A stretch of 32,113 bases of DNA from JAVBOF01 sp031550915 (GCA_031550915.1 JAVBOF010000082.1:1-32113); one strand, 5' to 3'. Positions 7,899-16,471 are shown, counted from the stretch's first letter. Program-made: numbers and translations. The notes: generated by a model from the letters alone, not told the origin.

Positions 7899-7925
7899 TG
7901 TTTATGATGCCAAGCTTGAAATATG
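7899..7925 (-). promoter_or_regulatory. Candidate sigma-E-type promoter for the sipL-like gene
   Basis: On the minus strand CATATT (7920-7925) is followed after 13 bases by CATAAACA (7899-7906), close to the sigma-E pattern of ATATT then CATACAnT. It lies 38 bases before the start codon. Mother-cell sigma-E control is what the coat role predicts. Only two short boxes support it. Confidence 0.4.
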
Positions 7926-8013
7926 ACATTATTCAATAATGCTTATGCTGGCAATAGGTATAATTTGCCGGATTTATGGTGATAATTACCCAAAAGAAAA
8001 CGGAGGTAAACTC

Positions 8014-8577
8014 ATGAAATACATACGGATCCTTTCTTTTTTGCTTATAACAAGCTGTATATTTATTGCCGGCTGTGCTTCCAACAGCGCAAGCAAAGAT
8101 GTATTACGCCTGCATATAGTGGCAAACAGTGATACGCAAAAGGATCAGGATATAAAGCTTCGGATAAGGGATAAGGTTTTGGAATCCTTTGGCGGTCTGT
8201 TTTCACAAGCAAAGAATGTAAAGGAAGCCGAGGATATCGTCCGGAATAACGAAATGGAAATAAAGGCAATTGCCGATGAGGAGATCAACGAAAGCGGCGA
8301 GTCGTATACTGCTGCCGTCGATGTCGGCAGATATCAGTTCCCTACAAAGCTATATGGAGAGATCGCTTATCCTGCGGGCGAATATGAAGCAGTAAAAATA
8401 GTATTGGGCAGCGGTGAAGGCAAAAACTGGTGGTGCGTCATGTTTCCTCCGCTTTGCATGATAGATGCAGGACAGGGTATAGCGATCGAAAAACCGGATG
8501 AAGCTTCTACGGTTGAATATAGATCATACCTTGCTGAACTTTATGAAAAACTTATTGCATGCGAGGGAGGGGAATGA
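8014..8577 (+). CDS. spoIIR: Stage II sporulation protein R
   Basis: A 187-residue secreted protein. In Bacillus SpoIIR is made in the forespore under sigma-F and crosses the septum to trigger SpoIIGA processing of pro-sigma-E in the mother cell. Diagnostic segments are LRLHIVANSDTQKDQDIKLR after the signal region and KNWWCVMFPPLCMID near the C-terminus. The N-terminus has a hydrophobic export segment with an IAGC lipobox-like site at Cys21. The ATG at 8014 is chosen because GGAGG precedes it by seven bases; a longer frame starts 75 bases earlier without a site. Its stop at 8575-8577 overlaps the beginning of the sleB region, indicating an operon. Confidence 0.92.
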   Translation: MKYIRILSFLLITSCIFIAGCASNSASKDVLRLHIVANSDTQKDQDIKLRIRDKVLESFGGLFSQAKNVKEAEDIVRNNEMEIKAIADEEINESGESYTAAVDVGRYQFPTKLYGEIAYPAGEYEAVKIVLGSGEGKNWWCVMFPPLCMIDAGQGIAIEKPDEASTVEYRSYLAELYEKLIACEGGE

Positions 8578-8579
8578 GA

Positions 8580-9578
8580 ATGAAAAGACAACAGATAGTG
8601 GCTATTATATTGGTATTGTTTATAGCTGCAACTTCTGTCGTAAGCTTCGTTCCGGCCGTGCTGGAGGTCATTTCGCTTAGATCGGGATCGCGGGGTGAGG
8701 ACGTACGCCTGGCGCAGGAAAGGCTAAAAAAATGGGGGTATTATAAAGGCAATGCGGATGGAATCTTTGGCAAGAATACATTCAATGCCGTTAAAAGCTT
8801 TCAGAAGAAAAACGGATTACTCGTTGACGGAATAATTGGGGACAAGACCTCAAAAGCCATGGGTATAACGTTGAACGGCAGTCCTACGCCTACAAAAGCG
8901 ACTGCTAAAGCGACAGCAAAAGCAACGCCAACGCCGGCAAAGGCAAAGGCGACTACAAGCGGAAAGTCAACCGCAAAATCGAATGCTACACCATATATTT
9001 CGTTGGCGCCGGCGGCACACTAGACAGCTACGCCAAAACCGACCGTAAAAGCATAGACGACGCCGACGGTAACACCCAAACCGACGATGAAACCAACTCC
9101 CAAACCAACGCAACTTCCCACAGCGAGGCCGTTTACGACATCGAAACCTGTAGCTGTCAGCCCGGCGCCAAAACCGGCAGCGGCTACGCCTGTGGCGACT
9201 AAAGCCAATACATCTAACGCGGCGGTAGAGAAGGATGTTTATTTGCTTGCAAGGCTTATCTATGCTGAAGCACGAAGCGAATCTTCCAAAGGAAAGATGG
9301 CCGTCGGCGGAGTTGTATTAAACAGGGTGAAGCATGCGGAATTTCCAAACAGCATATCTGGAGTGATTTATCAGCCAAATGCATTTTCTGTCGTAAAGGA
9401 CGGGCAAATAAATCTTGCGCCGGATGCCGCTTCTCTTAAGGCCGCAAGGGATTGCATGAACGGCTTGGATCCAAGCGGCGGTTCAATATTCTTTTATAAC
9501 CCGAAAAAGACAAAAAACAAATTTTTACTGTCCAGAAAAGTGGTCGTAACGATAGGCAACCATAGATTCTGTAAATAG
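8580..9578 (+). pseudogene. sleB: sleB spore cortex-lytic enzyme interrupted by two in-frame TAG codons
   Basis: Read through, this frame encodes a full SleB: a hydrophobic signal (about 5-22), a peptidoglycan-binding domain with SGSRGEDVRLAQERLK and DGIFGKNTFNAVKSFQ (about 35-92), a long Lys/Thr/Pro/Ala linker, then a hydrolase_2 domain with the presumed catalytic Glu codon at 9267-9269 and a closing GNHRFC. SleB degrades cortex peptidoglycan in germinating spores. TAG codons at 9021-9023 and 9054-9056 fall in the linker; there is no frameshift and the rest is undamaged. TAG is a normal stop elsewhere here (4512-4514, 15217-15219). The downstream piece could start only at ATG 9087, which lacks a ribosome site and signal. 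The ATG at 8580 sits nine bases after GGAGG. The partner ypeB follows intact. Confidence 0.75.
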
Positions 9579-9589
9579 GAGGCATAGAT

Positions 9590-11026
9590 ATGGAAAACAA
9601 TGAAAAGATGAATGGAGAAAACACTGATGTTGTTAAAAAAATAAGGAAACGCAACGAACGGAAGGAAGCGCGTGTTTTTCGCCTGCGCAAAGGCATGAAG
9701 ACCCGCAACCTTATCATAATTTTACTCATCGTGGCGCTTGCCGGCACGGTTTTCTTCGGATATATGCAAACCGTACAAGCCGCTTCCTATAAAACCAATT
9801 TGAATAATATGTATGCAAAATCCTTCGAGGACCTTTCACAGCATATTGAGACTATCAACAACGATATAACAAAGCTGAAGGTAGTCAGTTCAAACGAGCA
9901 GTGGTCGCTTTTGTTGATGAATATTTTGAAGACCTCATCTTCGGCGTCGGATGTTTTGGGGCAGCTGCCTTCGGGTATAGAAGCCGTGGGAGGGATGACA
10001 GCTTTTATAAACAGGTTGGGTGATTATTGCTATATGCTGAACAAGCGGATGTTGAATGGAAACGTTCTAAAACCCGAAGACATACAGCAAATAGACACAT
10101 TGACTGCGGAAGTATCCAATCTTATGCAGCAGATAAACAACATTGCAAGCGATGAGAATACCGATTATACGGCATATGCTCAAAAGAATATCTTTATTGG
10201 CGAGGAAACGGAAAACATATCGGGAGCACCGGAGTTCAAGAGCGATATCTCTTATCCATCATTGCTGTATGATGGCCCGTTCAGCGAAAGCACCGAAAAT
10301 AAAGAGCCTAAGGAGCTCCGCGGCGAAGAATATACGAAAGATAAGGCCAAGGAAGTTGCCACGGGGTTTTACCAGGGCAGGGCAGTGAATATTGACGACG
10401 GCGGCGACCTGGATGGGAAAATCTACGCATATGGATTTACCGGCCAGCTACAAGGCGGCGGCACTTTTGATATCTATATCACCAAGATCGGCGGCAAAGT
10501 ACTGTGGAGCTATGAAAGCTTGCCTGTACAGCAAGATGTGACCGTAGACGCGGCATTGCAGCAGCGGTGCTATGCCTCTGCGACGGACTTTCTTGCAAAG
10601 CTTGGATATGCAAATATGAAACCGAATTATTGGCAGCATTATGACGGTGTTGGCGTGATCAACTTCGCTCCGGTTGAAAACGGTACCGTATTATATCCGG
10701 ATATCGTAAAAGTTTGGGTGGACCTAAAAGAGAATCGTGCCATTGGCATTGATGCAAACCATTATATAATGTCGCATTATAACCGCACTCTCCCGGCAGC
10801 GGCAATAACTATAGAAGATGCGCGCGCCACAGTAGCGCAAAGGATGGAGATAGTATCGGAACAGATTGCCTTGATACCATTGGAAGATAATAGCGAAAGC
10901 CTTTGTTATGAGTTTTCGGGAAAGAGTGGTGCGGACGAGTTTCTTTTCTACATCAACGCCGTAACTGGCAAAGAAGAGGATGTTTTACAGATAATCCACG
11001 CGCCGAACGGGCAAATGGTAATGTAA
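9590..11026 (+). CDS. ypeB: Germination protein YpeB
   Basis: A 478-residue protein with a short basic cytoplasmic start, one membrane anchor (about residues 37-58) and a long extracytoplasmic part: a helical N-terminal domain (about 70-190) and C-terminal PepSY/YPEB-type repeats containing DGKIYAYGFTGQLQGGG, VLWSYES, VDLKENRAIGIDANHY and LCYEFSGKSG. YpeB is required for SleB to be stable and localised in dormant spores, and the sleB-ypeB pair is standard in spore formers. GGAGG lies seven bases before the ATG, and the gene begins 11 bases after the sleB stop. It is intact even though sleB is interrupted. Confidence 0.9.
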   Translation: MENNEKMNGENTDVVKKIRKRNERKEARVFRLRKGMKTRNLIIILLIVALAGTVFFGYMQTVQAASYKTNLNNMYAKSFEDLSQHIETINNDITKLKVVSSNEQWSLLLMNILKTSSSASDVLGQLPSGIEAVGGMTAFINRLGDYCYMLNKRMLNGNVLKPEDIQQIDTLTAEVSNLMQQINNIASDENTDYTAYAQKNIFIGEETENISGAPEFKSDISYPSLLYDGPFSESTENKEPKELRGEEYTKDKAKEVATGFYQGRAVNIDDGGDLDGKIYAYGFTGQLQGGGTFDIYITKIGGKVLWSYESLPVQQDVTVDAALQQRCYASATDFLAKLGYANMKPNYWQHYDGVGVINFAPVENGTVLYPDIVKVWVDLKENRAIGIDANHYIMSHYNRTLPAAAITIEDARATVAQRMEIVSEQIALIPLEDNSESLCYEFSGKSGADEFLFYINAVTGKEEDVLQIIHAPNGQMVM

Positions 11027-11052
11027 GAGAGGCGGTAATGCAGATGAAAGAA

Positions 11053-11080
11053 AAGGCTCGGTGTTTTCGAGCCTTTTTTG
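11053..11080 (+). terminator. Terminator after the spoIIR-sleB-ypeB operon
   Basis: GGCTCG (11055-11060) pairs with CGAGCC (11068-11073), followed by six Ts at 11074-11079. Read in reverse, the A-rich flank gives a weaker T-run, so it may also serve the convergent penicillin-binding protein gene, which ends at 11109. Confidence 0.85.
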
Positions 11081-11108
11081 TATCTCTATATATTGGTCAT
11101 TAGCGTAT

Positions 11109-13253
11109 TTATTCCGGCTTTGGGGTGGCTTTATTTTCCTGAGGTTGTTCCGCTTCCTCCTCACCATTGCCATTATCCGTAATTGGCCCGAGAAACAGCT
11201 TTTTGGCTATATCGAGCTTGAGTCCGCCTTCCTTTTCATTTGCGTCCAGCATGACCATTACGAGCTTTTTCTTGCCGTCTTTGTTGATATAGCCTATTAT
11301 CCAAGATATCTCGCGACGTTTATCCTCTCCAACCTGTGCCGTACCGGTCTTTGCCCAAATATCATATCTTCCAAGACCCATAGAATGCGCCGTACCACCG
11401 GGGTCGCTGCAAACCTTATGCATCATCGGTATAAGCGTTGAAATGGAATCCTGTGAAATAACATTTGTCAGCCAATTTGCCGGTTTGTTTTCTCGCTGGA
11501 TGGAATAATTGTTGCCTTCAGTTTTATAAACGCTTTGTAAGATCCTCGGGCGCGGAACGCTACCGCCATTTTCAAAGGCGCAAAACATGCTCGCCATCTG
11601 CAGCGGTGTTATCAGTATTTCTCCCTGCCCATATCCGGAATCCGCCAGCATCTTGCGGTCGAAATTAGTACCCTCGTTCAAAACACTGGACACAGCATTG
11701 AACATATCAAAGCTCATAGGTTTTCCAAAGCCGAATTTTCCCATAAGCGCAAGAAAGCTTTCCTGACCCATTTGCATGGCGGTATATGCAAAGAAAATAT
11801 TGTCTGAATGGATCATCGCCCGTTCTAAATTCAAAGGTGTGCCGCTGTCCTCGGCCCTTTTGATAGGCGGCCATACCCAGTTATCTTCCGGCGTCCAAAA
11901 ATTATCCACAATCTTTCCTTCAAAGACCGTATTTGTTGATATAGCGCCGTTTTCCATAGCCCCTGCCGCAACAAATGGTTTTAATACGGAGCCCGGCGGA
12001 TACAGCCCCTGCGTCAATCTGTTGAAGAGGGGATTGCCGCTTTCACTGTCATTAAGGCTGCTCCAGACATCCTCAGGTATTGGTTTCAAGAAAATGCGTG
12101 GATCGTAGCTTGGATAGCTTGCAAAGGCTTCGATCGCTCCGCTTGTCGGATCCATGACCAACGCTACGCCGGGCATACCCTTCTTAAGATACTTTGCCAG
12201 CAATTCTTCGGCTTGGGCTTGGACATCGTCCTTTATGGTTAAAACTAAATCGTTTCCAGGCGTGGGTTTGTTGCTATAGATGGATTTACGTTTTGTACCA
12301 TCCTCACGCGAAATAAAAACCTCATAGCCGGGCGATCCCCGTAAATCATCCTCAAACACCTTTTCCAGCCCGCTTTTGCCAATGATAGAATCGGAATTAT
12401 ATATATCGGTATCAGCCTTTTCCAGCTCCTCGGCAGATATCTTTCCAGTATAGCCCAGAGCGTGAGAAAGGCTGATGCCCTTGTCATAAAGGGGATAGTT
12501 GCGGGTGGCTTTCATATTGGTTGAGTTAATACCTACTCCATCGATACCAATGATTCCTTCTTCAATATACTTTGGTAAGGTACCGGGCATGTATTCCTTA
12601 AGGATAAGATAATCGTCCCGTTGAACTTTTGGCGATTGCAGGATATTTAGCAGATCTTCCTTTACCATGCCAAGAACCGGGGAAAGTTTATCAGCTATCG
12701 CAGAAGCGTCCGTAATAGCCGCCGATTCGATATACACTACGTCCATATAGGTGTTCTCTACAAGAAGGGAGTTATCCGCACTGAATATTTCACCGCGCGG
12801 CGCAGCCAGCTTCGAAGTTTTAATCGTATCTCCCCACTCCATTCCCGGGACAAAAACGGATGGGGACCAATCAATCTCAACGCCTTTATCGGTATAAGAA
12901 ACTGGGATGCTTATCTCCCACCGTAGCGTTCCGATCAAAGTAGAATCAATAATCGCTTCACACAGATAATCTCTGCTGGAGGCTATACTATTCTTCCTAA
13001 GATTGTTATATAGCAAAGAGGTAAGCTGCAAACCTTCGTAGATGTTTCTGTACTTTGCGATAAAATCATCTTCGGATATCTTTTCTTTTGCTTCCTTGGA
13101 AAGGTATTTATAAGCGCCGGCGTAATCACCGTCCGAAATGGATATTAAAAAGCTCTCTATCGTAGCCGTATAATCCGGCTTTTGGCAAGAGGACAGTACA
13201 AAGATCGAAGAAAATATCGATAGAATCAAAAAAAGGCTAAGGATTCTTTTCAA
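11109..13253 (-). CDS. Class B penicillin-binding protein (lipoprotein, MecA-N-type architecture)
   Basis: A 714-residue D,D-transpeptidase that cross-links peptidoglycan. Order: lipoprotein signal with Cys23, an NTF2-like domain (about 28-140, TATIESFLISISDGDYAGAY) as in MecA/PBP2a-type proteins, a PBP dimerisation domain (about 150-310), then the transpeptidase with S422-V-L-K, S483-D-N and K635-T-G-T. A charged, Pro-containing tail ends ATPKPE. The start is TTG at 13253, seven bases after GGAGG. A good promoter lies upstream, head to head with the YabE-like gene. The same domain order occurs in beta-lactam-resistant PBPs but also in ordinary ones, so resistance cannot be inferred. Confidence 0.9.
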   Translation of the reverse strand: MKRILSLFLILSIFSSIFVLSSCQKPDYTATIESFLISISDGDYAGAYKYLSKEAKEKISEDDFIAKYRNIYEGLQLTSLLYNNLRKNSIASSRDYLCEAIIDSTLIGTLRWEISIPVSYTDKGVEIDWSPSVFVPGMEWGDTIKTSKLAAPRGEIFSADNSLLVENTYMDVVYIESAAITDASAIADKLSPVLGMVKEDLLNILQSPKVQRDDYLILKEYMPGTLPKYIEEGIIGIDGVGINSTNMKATRNYPLYDKGISLSHALGYTGKISAEELEKADTDIYNSDSIIGKSGLEKVFEDDLRGSPGYEVFISREDGTKRKSIYSNKPTPGNDLVLTIKDDVQAQAEELLAKYLKKGMPGVALVMDPTSGAIEAFASYPSYDPRIFLKPIPEDVWSSLNDSESGNPLFNRLTQGLYPPGSVLKPFVAAGAMENGAISTNTVFEGKIVDNFWTPEDNWVWPPIKRAEDSGTPLNLERAMIHSDNIFFAYTAMQMGQESFLALMGKFGFGKPMSFDMFNAVSSVLNEGTNFDRKMLADSGYGQGEILITPLQMASMFCAFENGGSVPRPRILQSVYKTEGNNYSIQRENKPANWLTNVISQDSISTLIPMMHKVCSDPGGTAHSMGLGRYDIWAKTGTAQVGEDKRREISWIIGYINKDGKKKLVMVMLDANEKEGGLKLDIAKKLFLGPITDNGNGEEEAEQPQENKATPKPE

Positions 13254-13279
13254 ATGAGCACCTCCGGCTTCCAGCTTAG

Positions 13280-13308
13280 ATTATAGCGAACAGCTCTGCC
13301 AATGTAAA
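13280..13308 (-). promoter_or_regulatory. Vegetative-type promoter for the penicillin-binding protein gene
   Basis: On the minus strand TTTACA (13303-13308), a 17-base spacer and a perfect TATAAT (13280-13285) lie about 27 bases before the TTG start. Confidence 0.65.
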
Positions 13309-13491
13309 GTAATGACGAAAAGGAAATCAAAACGCAGAATAATGACGGATTTGGGAGAAGCGGCAGATATAAGCTATAATCTCTATTGATGCAACTACGT
13401 TTAATATCTGCTGTGAAGCGGCAATTATGTATGTCTAGTTCACGTTATGTATTTTTGATCGGGCCTGCATATTGCAATGCCGCACAGCGAT

Positions 13492-13521
13492 TTGACACAA
13501 AGTGTAAATATGTTGTAAAAT
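13492..13521 (+). promoter_or_regulatory. Vegetative-type promoter for the YabE-like gene
   Basis: TTGACA (13492-13497), an 18-base spacer and TAAAAT (13516-13521) lie 30 bases before the start codon. Together with the opposing promoter at 13280-13308 this accounts for much of the 298-base gap; I see nothing else clear in 13310-13490. Confidence 0.7.
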
Positions 13522-13551
13522 AACAGGGCACACAATCTGACAGGAGTTTCT

Positions 13552-15219
13552 ATGCGTTCCCGAAGAAAGCAAAATTTAGACATTGACGTATACGCCAATT
13601 TACATTTGGATGGCGTATTGTTTACCGGAAAAAGCCGCACCCACAAGAAACGTAAAACGGTTCGGTCTTTTGTGTCGCGATTTTTTTCGGGGATAGGCTC
13701 TATAGCCTTGTTTGCGGCGCAAGGGCTTATGTCGCTTGCAAACAGTGTAAAAAGATTCAGTATATTAGATTCAGATGAAGGCCGCCATGAACGGACAAAG
13801 CGTACGAAGATACCCAAATCCGGGTTCAAAGCCCCAGAAACATTAGACCCAGCGAACAGATTGCGTCAGGAATTTGCCCGCGGCCTCAAGCGCAGCAGCA
13901 AGGAAAGGCTTAGCTTGCGAAGCTTTAGTACGCCGATAGCGGCCGCACTTGTATTCTGCATTGCCGTTACGGTCATCTTCACTATGGTTATGCCGGATAG
14001 GCATGTTCGCGTAACGGTCAACGATAACGGATATAAAGTCGCGGCTTTAACAAATAGCAGCAATATCGGGGAGTTTATAACTGATTCGTCCTTAGATCTT
14101 GAAAAGGGCGATTTTGTGCCTCTTCCGAACGATATGAAGCTATATGAGGGCATGGAGATACCTATAAGCCGAAATGCTCCGATAAAGATTGTATCCGCGG
14201 GACAAACTTTTGAAGTATATTTGCTGGCAGGTACCGTTCAGGATGCTCTGGCTGAAGCAGGCATAAAGATAAGCCCCGAAGACAGCGTAACGCCATCGCT
14301 GAATACATCACTGACAGCGGGCATGGAGATAGTCCATAGCGCCTTGATATCCGACGTTATTACAGCCGAAGAGCCAATAAAACACAGCCAGGTGACCAAA
14401 AAGACGGACGCCTTGCTTGAAGGTCAGTCAGAATTAAAAAAAGCTGGATCTGACGGCATAAAAAAGGTCACATATAGAGTCACATATAAAGACGGCGTAG
14501 AGGTCTCCAGGGAATCGGTCGATGAGATTGTAATAAAGAAACCGATAACCGCGGAAGTATTGATAGGAATATCCCAGGTAATTCAGCCGGAGGCGACACC
14601 CGAGGCGGAGGATACGCCTGCAGTCGAAGATACGCCCGAGCCTACTGCTACAGGGGGGAAAACAGGGCTGACGGCGCAGGCTGAAAAAAAAGAGACGCTG
14701 AAGCCTACAGAAAAGCCGAAAAAGACAAACGCACCAACAAAAAGGCCAGAAAATAAGGCTACTGAACGGCCGACTAAAAAACCAACAGCCGAACCTACAT
14801 TAAAGCCTACAAAAGCACCAACGCCGAAGCCCACAAAGGAGCCAACGCCAAAACCGAAACCAACGCCGACACAGAAGGCTACCGAAAAGCCCGATGATGA
14901 TTCGAAAGATTCTGACTTGCCAAAAGCCTTGGAAGGAAGGGACGTCAAAAAGACGCTGGAAATAATGATAACCGCCTATACGCATACCGGAAGGAAGACT
15001 GCAACCGGGACATGGCCAAAGGTCGGGACAATTGCTGTTGATCCAAAGGTGATACCATATGGCACCAAGATATATGTTCCAGGCTATGGCTTTGGAGTGG
15101 CCGAAGATACGGGTGCGTTCCGCGGCAAACGCAACCAAATAGACCTTTTCATGGATAGCGAGAAGGAATGCAGGTCATGGGGAAGAAAACGCAATGTCAC
15201 GATCTATTTACTCAAATAG
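13552..15219 (+). CDS. YabE-like cell-wall protein with DUF348, G5 and 3D domains
   Basis: A 555-residue protein with a basic N-terminal region, a membrane segment (about 127-147), two ubiquitin-like DUF348 repeats (about 151-195 and 208-250), a G5 domain (about 255-340, with GIKKVTYRVTYKDGVEVSRE), a Lys/Pro/Thr linker (about 345-465) and a C-terminal 3D domain (about 470-555). The 3D aspartates are in AVDPKVIPYG, EDTGAFRG and NQIDLF. The layout is that of YabE/RpfB-like proteins, in which the 3D domain is thought to cleave glycan strands like lytic transglycosylases. The N-terminal 125 residues before the anchor are longer than usual and would be cytoplasmic. AGGAG precedes the ATG. Confidence 0.85.
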   Translation: MRSRRKQNLDIDVYANLHLDGVLFTGKSRTHKKRKTVRSFVSRFFSGIGSIALFAAQGLMSLANSVKRFSILDSDEGRHERTKRTKIPKSGFKAPETLDPANRLRQEFARGLKRSSKERLSLRSFSTPIAAALVFCIAVTVIFTMVMPDRHVRVTVNDNGYKVAALTNSSNIGEFITDSSLDLEKGDFVPLPNDMKLYEGMEIPISRNAPIKIVSAGQTFEVYLLAGTVQDALAEAGIKISPEDSVTPSLNTSLTAGMEIVHSALISDVITAEEPIKHSQVTKKTDALLEGQSELKKAGSDGIKKVTYRVTYKDGVEVSRESVDEIVIKKPITAEVLIGISQVIQPEATPEAEDTPAVEDTPEPTATGGKTGLTAQAEKKETLKPTEKPKKTNAPTKRPENKATERPTKKPTAEPTLKPTKAPTPKPTKEPTPKPKPTPTQKATEKPDDDSKDSDLPKALEGRDVKKTLEIMITAYTHTGRKTATGTWPKVGTIAVDPKVIPYGTKIYVPGYGFGVAEDTGAFRGKRNQIDLFMDSEKECRSWGRKRNVTIYLLK

Positions 15220-15276
15220 AACCAAACTACCAGGCTATATTGTGTTATGATAATAATTTTTAATTAATATTTAGTA

Positions 15277-15305
15277 TTGACAAGCCGATGTGATTGTCCT
15301 ATACT
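15277..15305 (+). promoter_or_regulatory. Promoter for reverse rubrerythrin
   Basis: TTGACA (15277-15282), a 17-base spacer and TATACT (15300-15305). The AT-rich stretch just upstream (15243-15257) has a partial PerR-box-like palindrome, which would fit oxidative-stress control, but the right half matches poorly. Confidence 0.75.
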
Positions 15306-15353
15306 ATAGTTGTAGTCCACTAAATTAGTATATTATTCTTGGAGGTTAAAATT

Positions 15354-15896
15354 ATGAAAAAGTACATCTGTTCTGTGTGTGGTTATGTAGCCGAAGGTTC
15401 TGTACCGGATAAATGCCCACAGTGCTCTGCTCCTGCGGAAAAATTCAGGGAACAGCAGACGGAAGGTTTGGTATTTGCAGACGAGCATGTAATCGGCGTC
15501 GCAAAAGGTGTAGATGCAGAGATATTGGAAGGCCTGAGGCAGAATTTCCTTGGAGAGTGTACCGAAGTTGGTATGTATTTGGCAATGAGCAGGCAGGCAG
15601 ACAGGGAAGGATATCCTGAAGTTGGCGAAGCATATAAGAGGATCGCCTTTGAAGAAGCCGACCATGCAGCCAGGTTTGCTGAGCTACTTGGCGAAGTAGT
15701 TAATGCTGATACCAAAAAGAATCTGGAACTAAGGGTGGCTGCGGAGCATGGAGCGACTCAGGGCAAAAAGGATATCGCAACAAAAGCAAAACAGCTTAAT
15801 CTCGACGCTATCCATGATACCGTACATGAGATGTGTAAGGACGAAGCCCGTCACGGCAAAGCTTTCGAAGGCTTGTTAAAAAGATACTTTTGCTAA
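15354..15896 (+). CDS. Reverse rubrerythrin
   Basis: A 180-residue peroxide-scavenging diiron protein. A rubredoxin domain comes first (Cys6, Cys9, Cys21, Cys24 in YICSVCG and KCPQCSAP), then a four-helix ferritin-like domain with Glu/His ligand motifs in the ECTEVGMYL, FEEADHAARF and KDEARHGKAF segments. Classical rubrerythrin has the rubredoxin at the C-terminus; this reversed order is the clostridial type that passes electrons from NADH via rubredoxin to hydrogen peroxide and is induced by oxygen. GGAGG lies eight bases before the ATG at 15354; an in-frame start 15 bases upstream would place the site inside the gene. It has its own promoter and terminator. Confidence 0.92.
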   Translation: MKKYICSVCGYVAEGSVPDKCPQCSAPAEKFREQQTEGLVFADEHVIGVAKGVDAEILEGLRQNFLGECTEVGMYLAMSRQADREGYPEVGEAYKRIAFEEADHAARFAELLGEVVNADTKKNLELRVAAEHGATQGKKDIATKAKQLNLDAIHDTVHEMCKDEARHGKAFEGLLKRYFC

Positions 15897-15912
15897 TAAA
15901 AACCTTATTTAT

Positions 15913-15948
15913 AAAAAAGCTATGGCCAAAATGCCATAGCTTTTTTTA
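15913..15948 (+). terminator. Bidirectional terminator between rubrerythrin and the flavin-reductase gene
   Basis: AGCTATGGC (15918-15926) pairs perfectly with GCCATAGCT (15933-15941), with A-tracts before and seven Ts after, so it can stop transcription from either side. Confidence 0.9.
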
Positions 15949-15958
15949 GTCTGTTGGA

Positions 15959-16471
15959 TTAAAGAGCGCAGCCTTCGTTGCGGTAGGCTTCCACAATCTC
16001 GCCCATGTATATGGTATGATAATCGCCGTTACCATACCATGCTTTGTTAATATCGTCGCTTAGGTTTTCTGGAATCATCTCAGTTTTGCCCAGCACCTTG
16101 CATTCGATGTGATATGTGGCATTACATACAATAGGCACATTTACACTTTTTGCATCAGCGGTTTTCAGATACGCCCCTTCAAATTTATCAACTTTACGGC
16201 CGCTTTTAGATCCACAAAATGCCAGAGCGTCGTGCATGCTTTCATCGCCGATATTGACGGTAAACTGCCCATTTTGCTCCAAAAGCTCATGCGTATATCT
16301 GGTTTTTCGTACAGGGATCATCAAGATTGACTTTCCCCAAAAAAAACCCATTCCGCACCAGCTGCATGTCATCACATTTGGCTTTTCCGCTCCGGAGACC
16401 AGTAACAGGCCGTTTTTATCCATATTGCCCAGCGCTTCATTTACAAGTTTTGCCTTATCGTCGTATATCAT
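15959..16471 (-). CDS. Flavin-reductase-like FMN-binding protein
   Basis: A 170-residue protein of the flavin-reductase-like split-barrel family, which binds FMN and transfers electrons. Features are NGLLLVSGAEKPNVMTCSWC near the start, the IPVRKTRYTHELLEQNGQFT nucleotide-side segment and FEGAYLKTADAKSVNVPIV in the middle. Small proteins of this kind often act with rubredoxins or rubrerythrins in anaerobes, and the convergent rubrerythrin neighbour fits an oxygen-response link, though that is inference. GGAGG lies close before the ATG. Confidence 0.82.
   Translation of the reverse strand: MIYDDKAKLVNEALGNMDKNGLLLVSGAEKPNVMTCSWCGMGFFWGKSILMIPVRKTRYTHELLEQNGQFTVNIGDESMHDALAFCGSKSGRKVDKFEGAYLKTADAKSVNVPIVCNATYHIECKVLGKTEMIPENLSDDINKAWYGNGDYHTIYMGEIVEAYRNEGCAL

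Noticed and set aside
9020..9208. Antisense open frame over the SleB linker, and a similar one at 14583-14948
   Set aside because: Reverse reading of Lys/Pro/Thr repeats gives Gly/Val/Phe repeats with long open frames; there are no start signals.
9087..9578. A separate functional gene for the SleB catalytic half
   Set aside because: The only possible ATG has no ribosome site, and the product would have no export signal and would begin mid-linker. It is kept as part of the interrupted gene.
13310..13490. TATAAT near 13373 as another promoter
   Set aside because: No acceptable -35 box lies at the right distance, and a better promoter for the downstream gene is present.
4512..15219. Genome-wide TAG reassignment
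   Set aside because: TAG correctly ends cwlJ, the sleB frame and the YabE-like gene, each at the expected family length.
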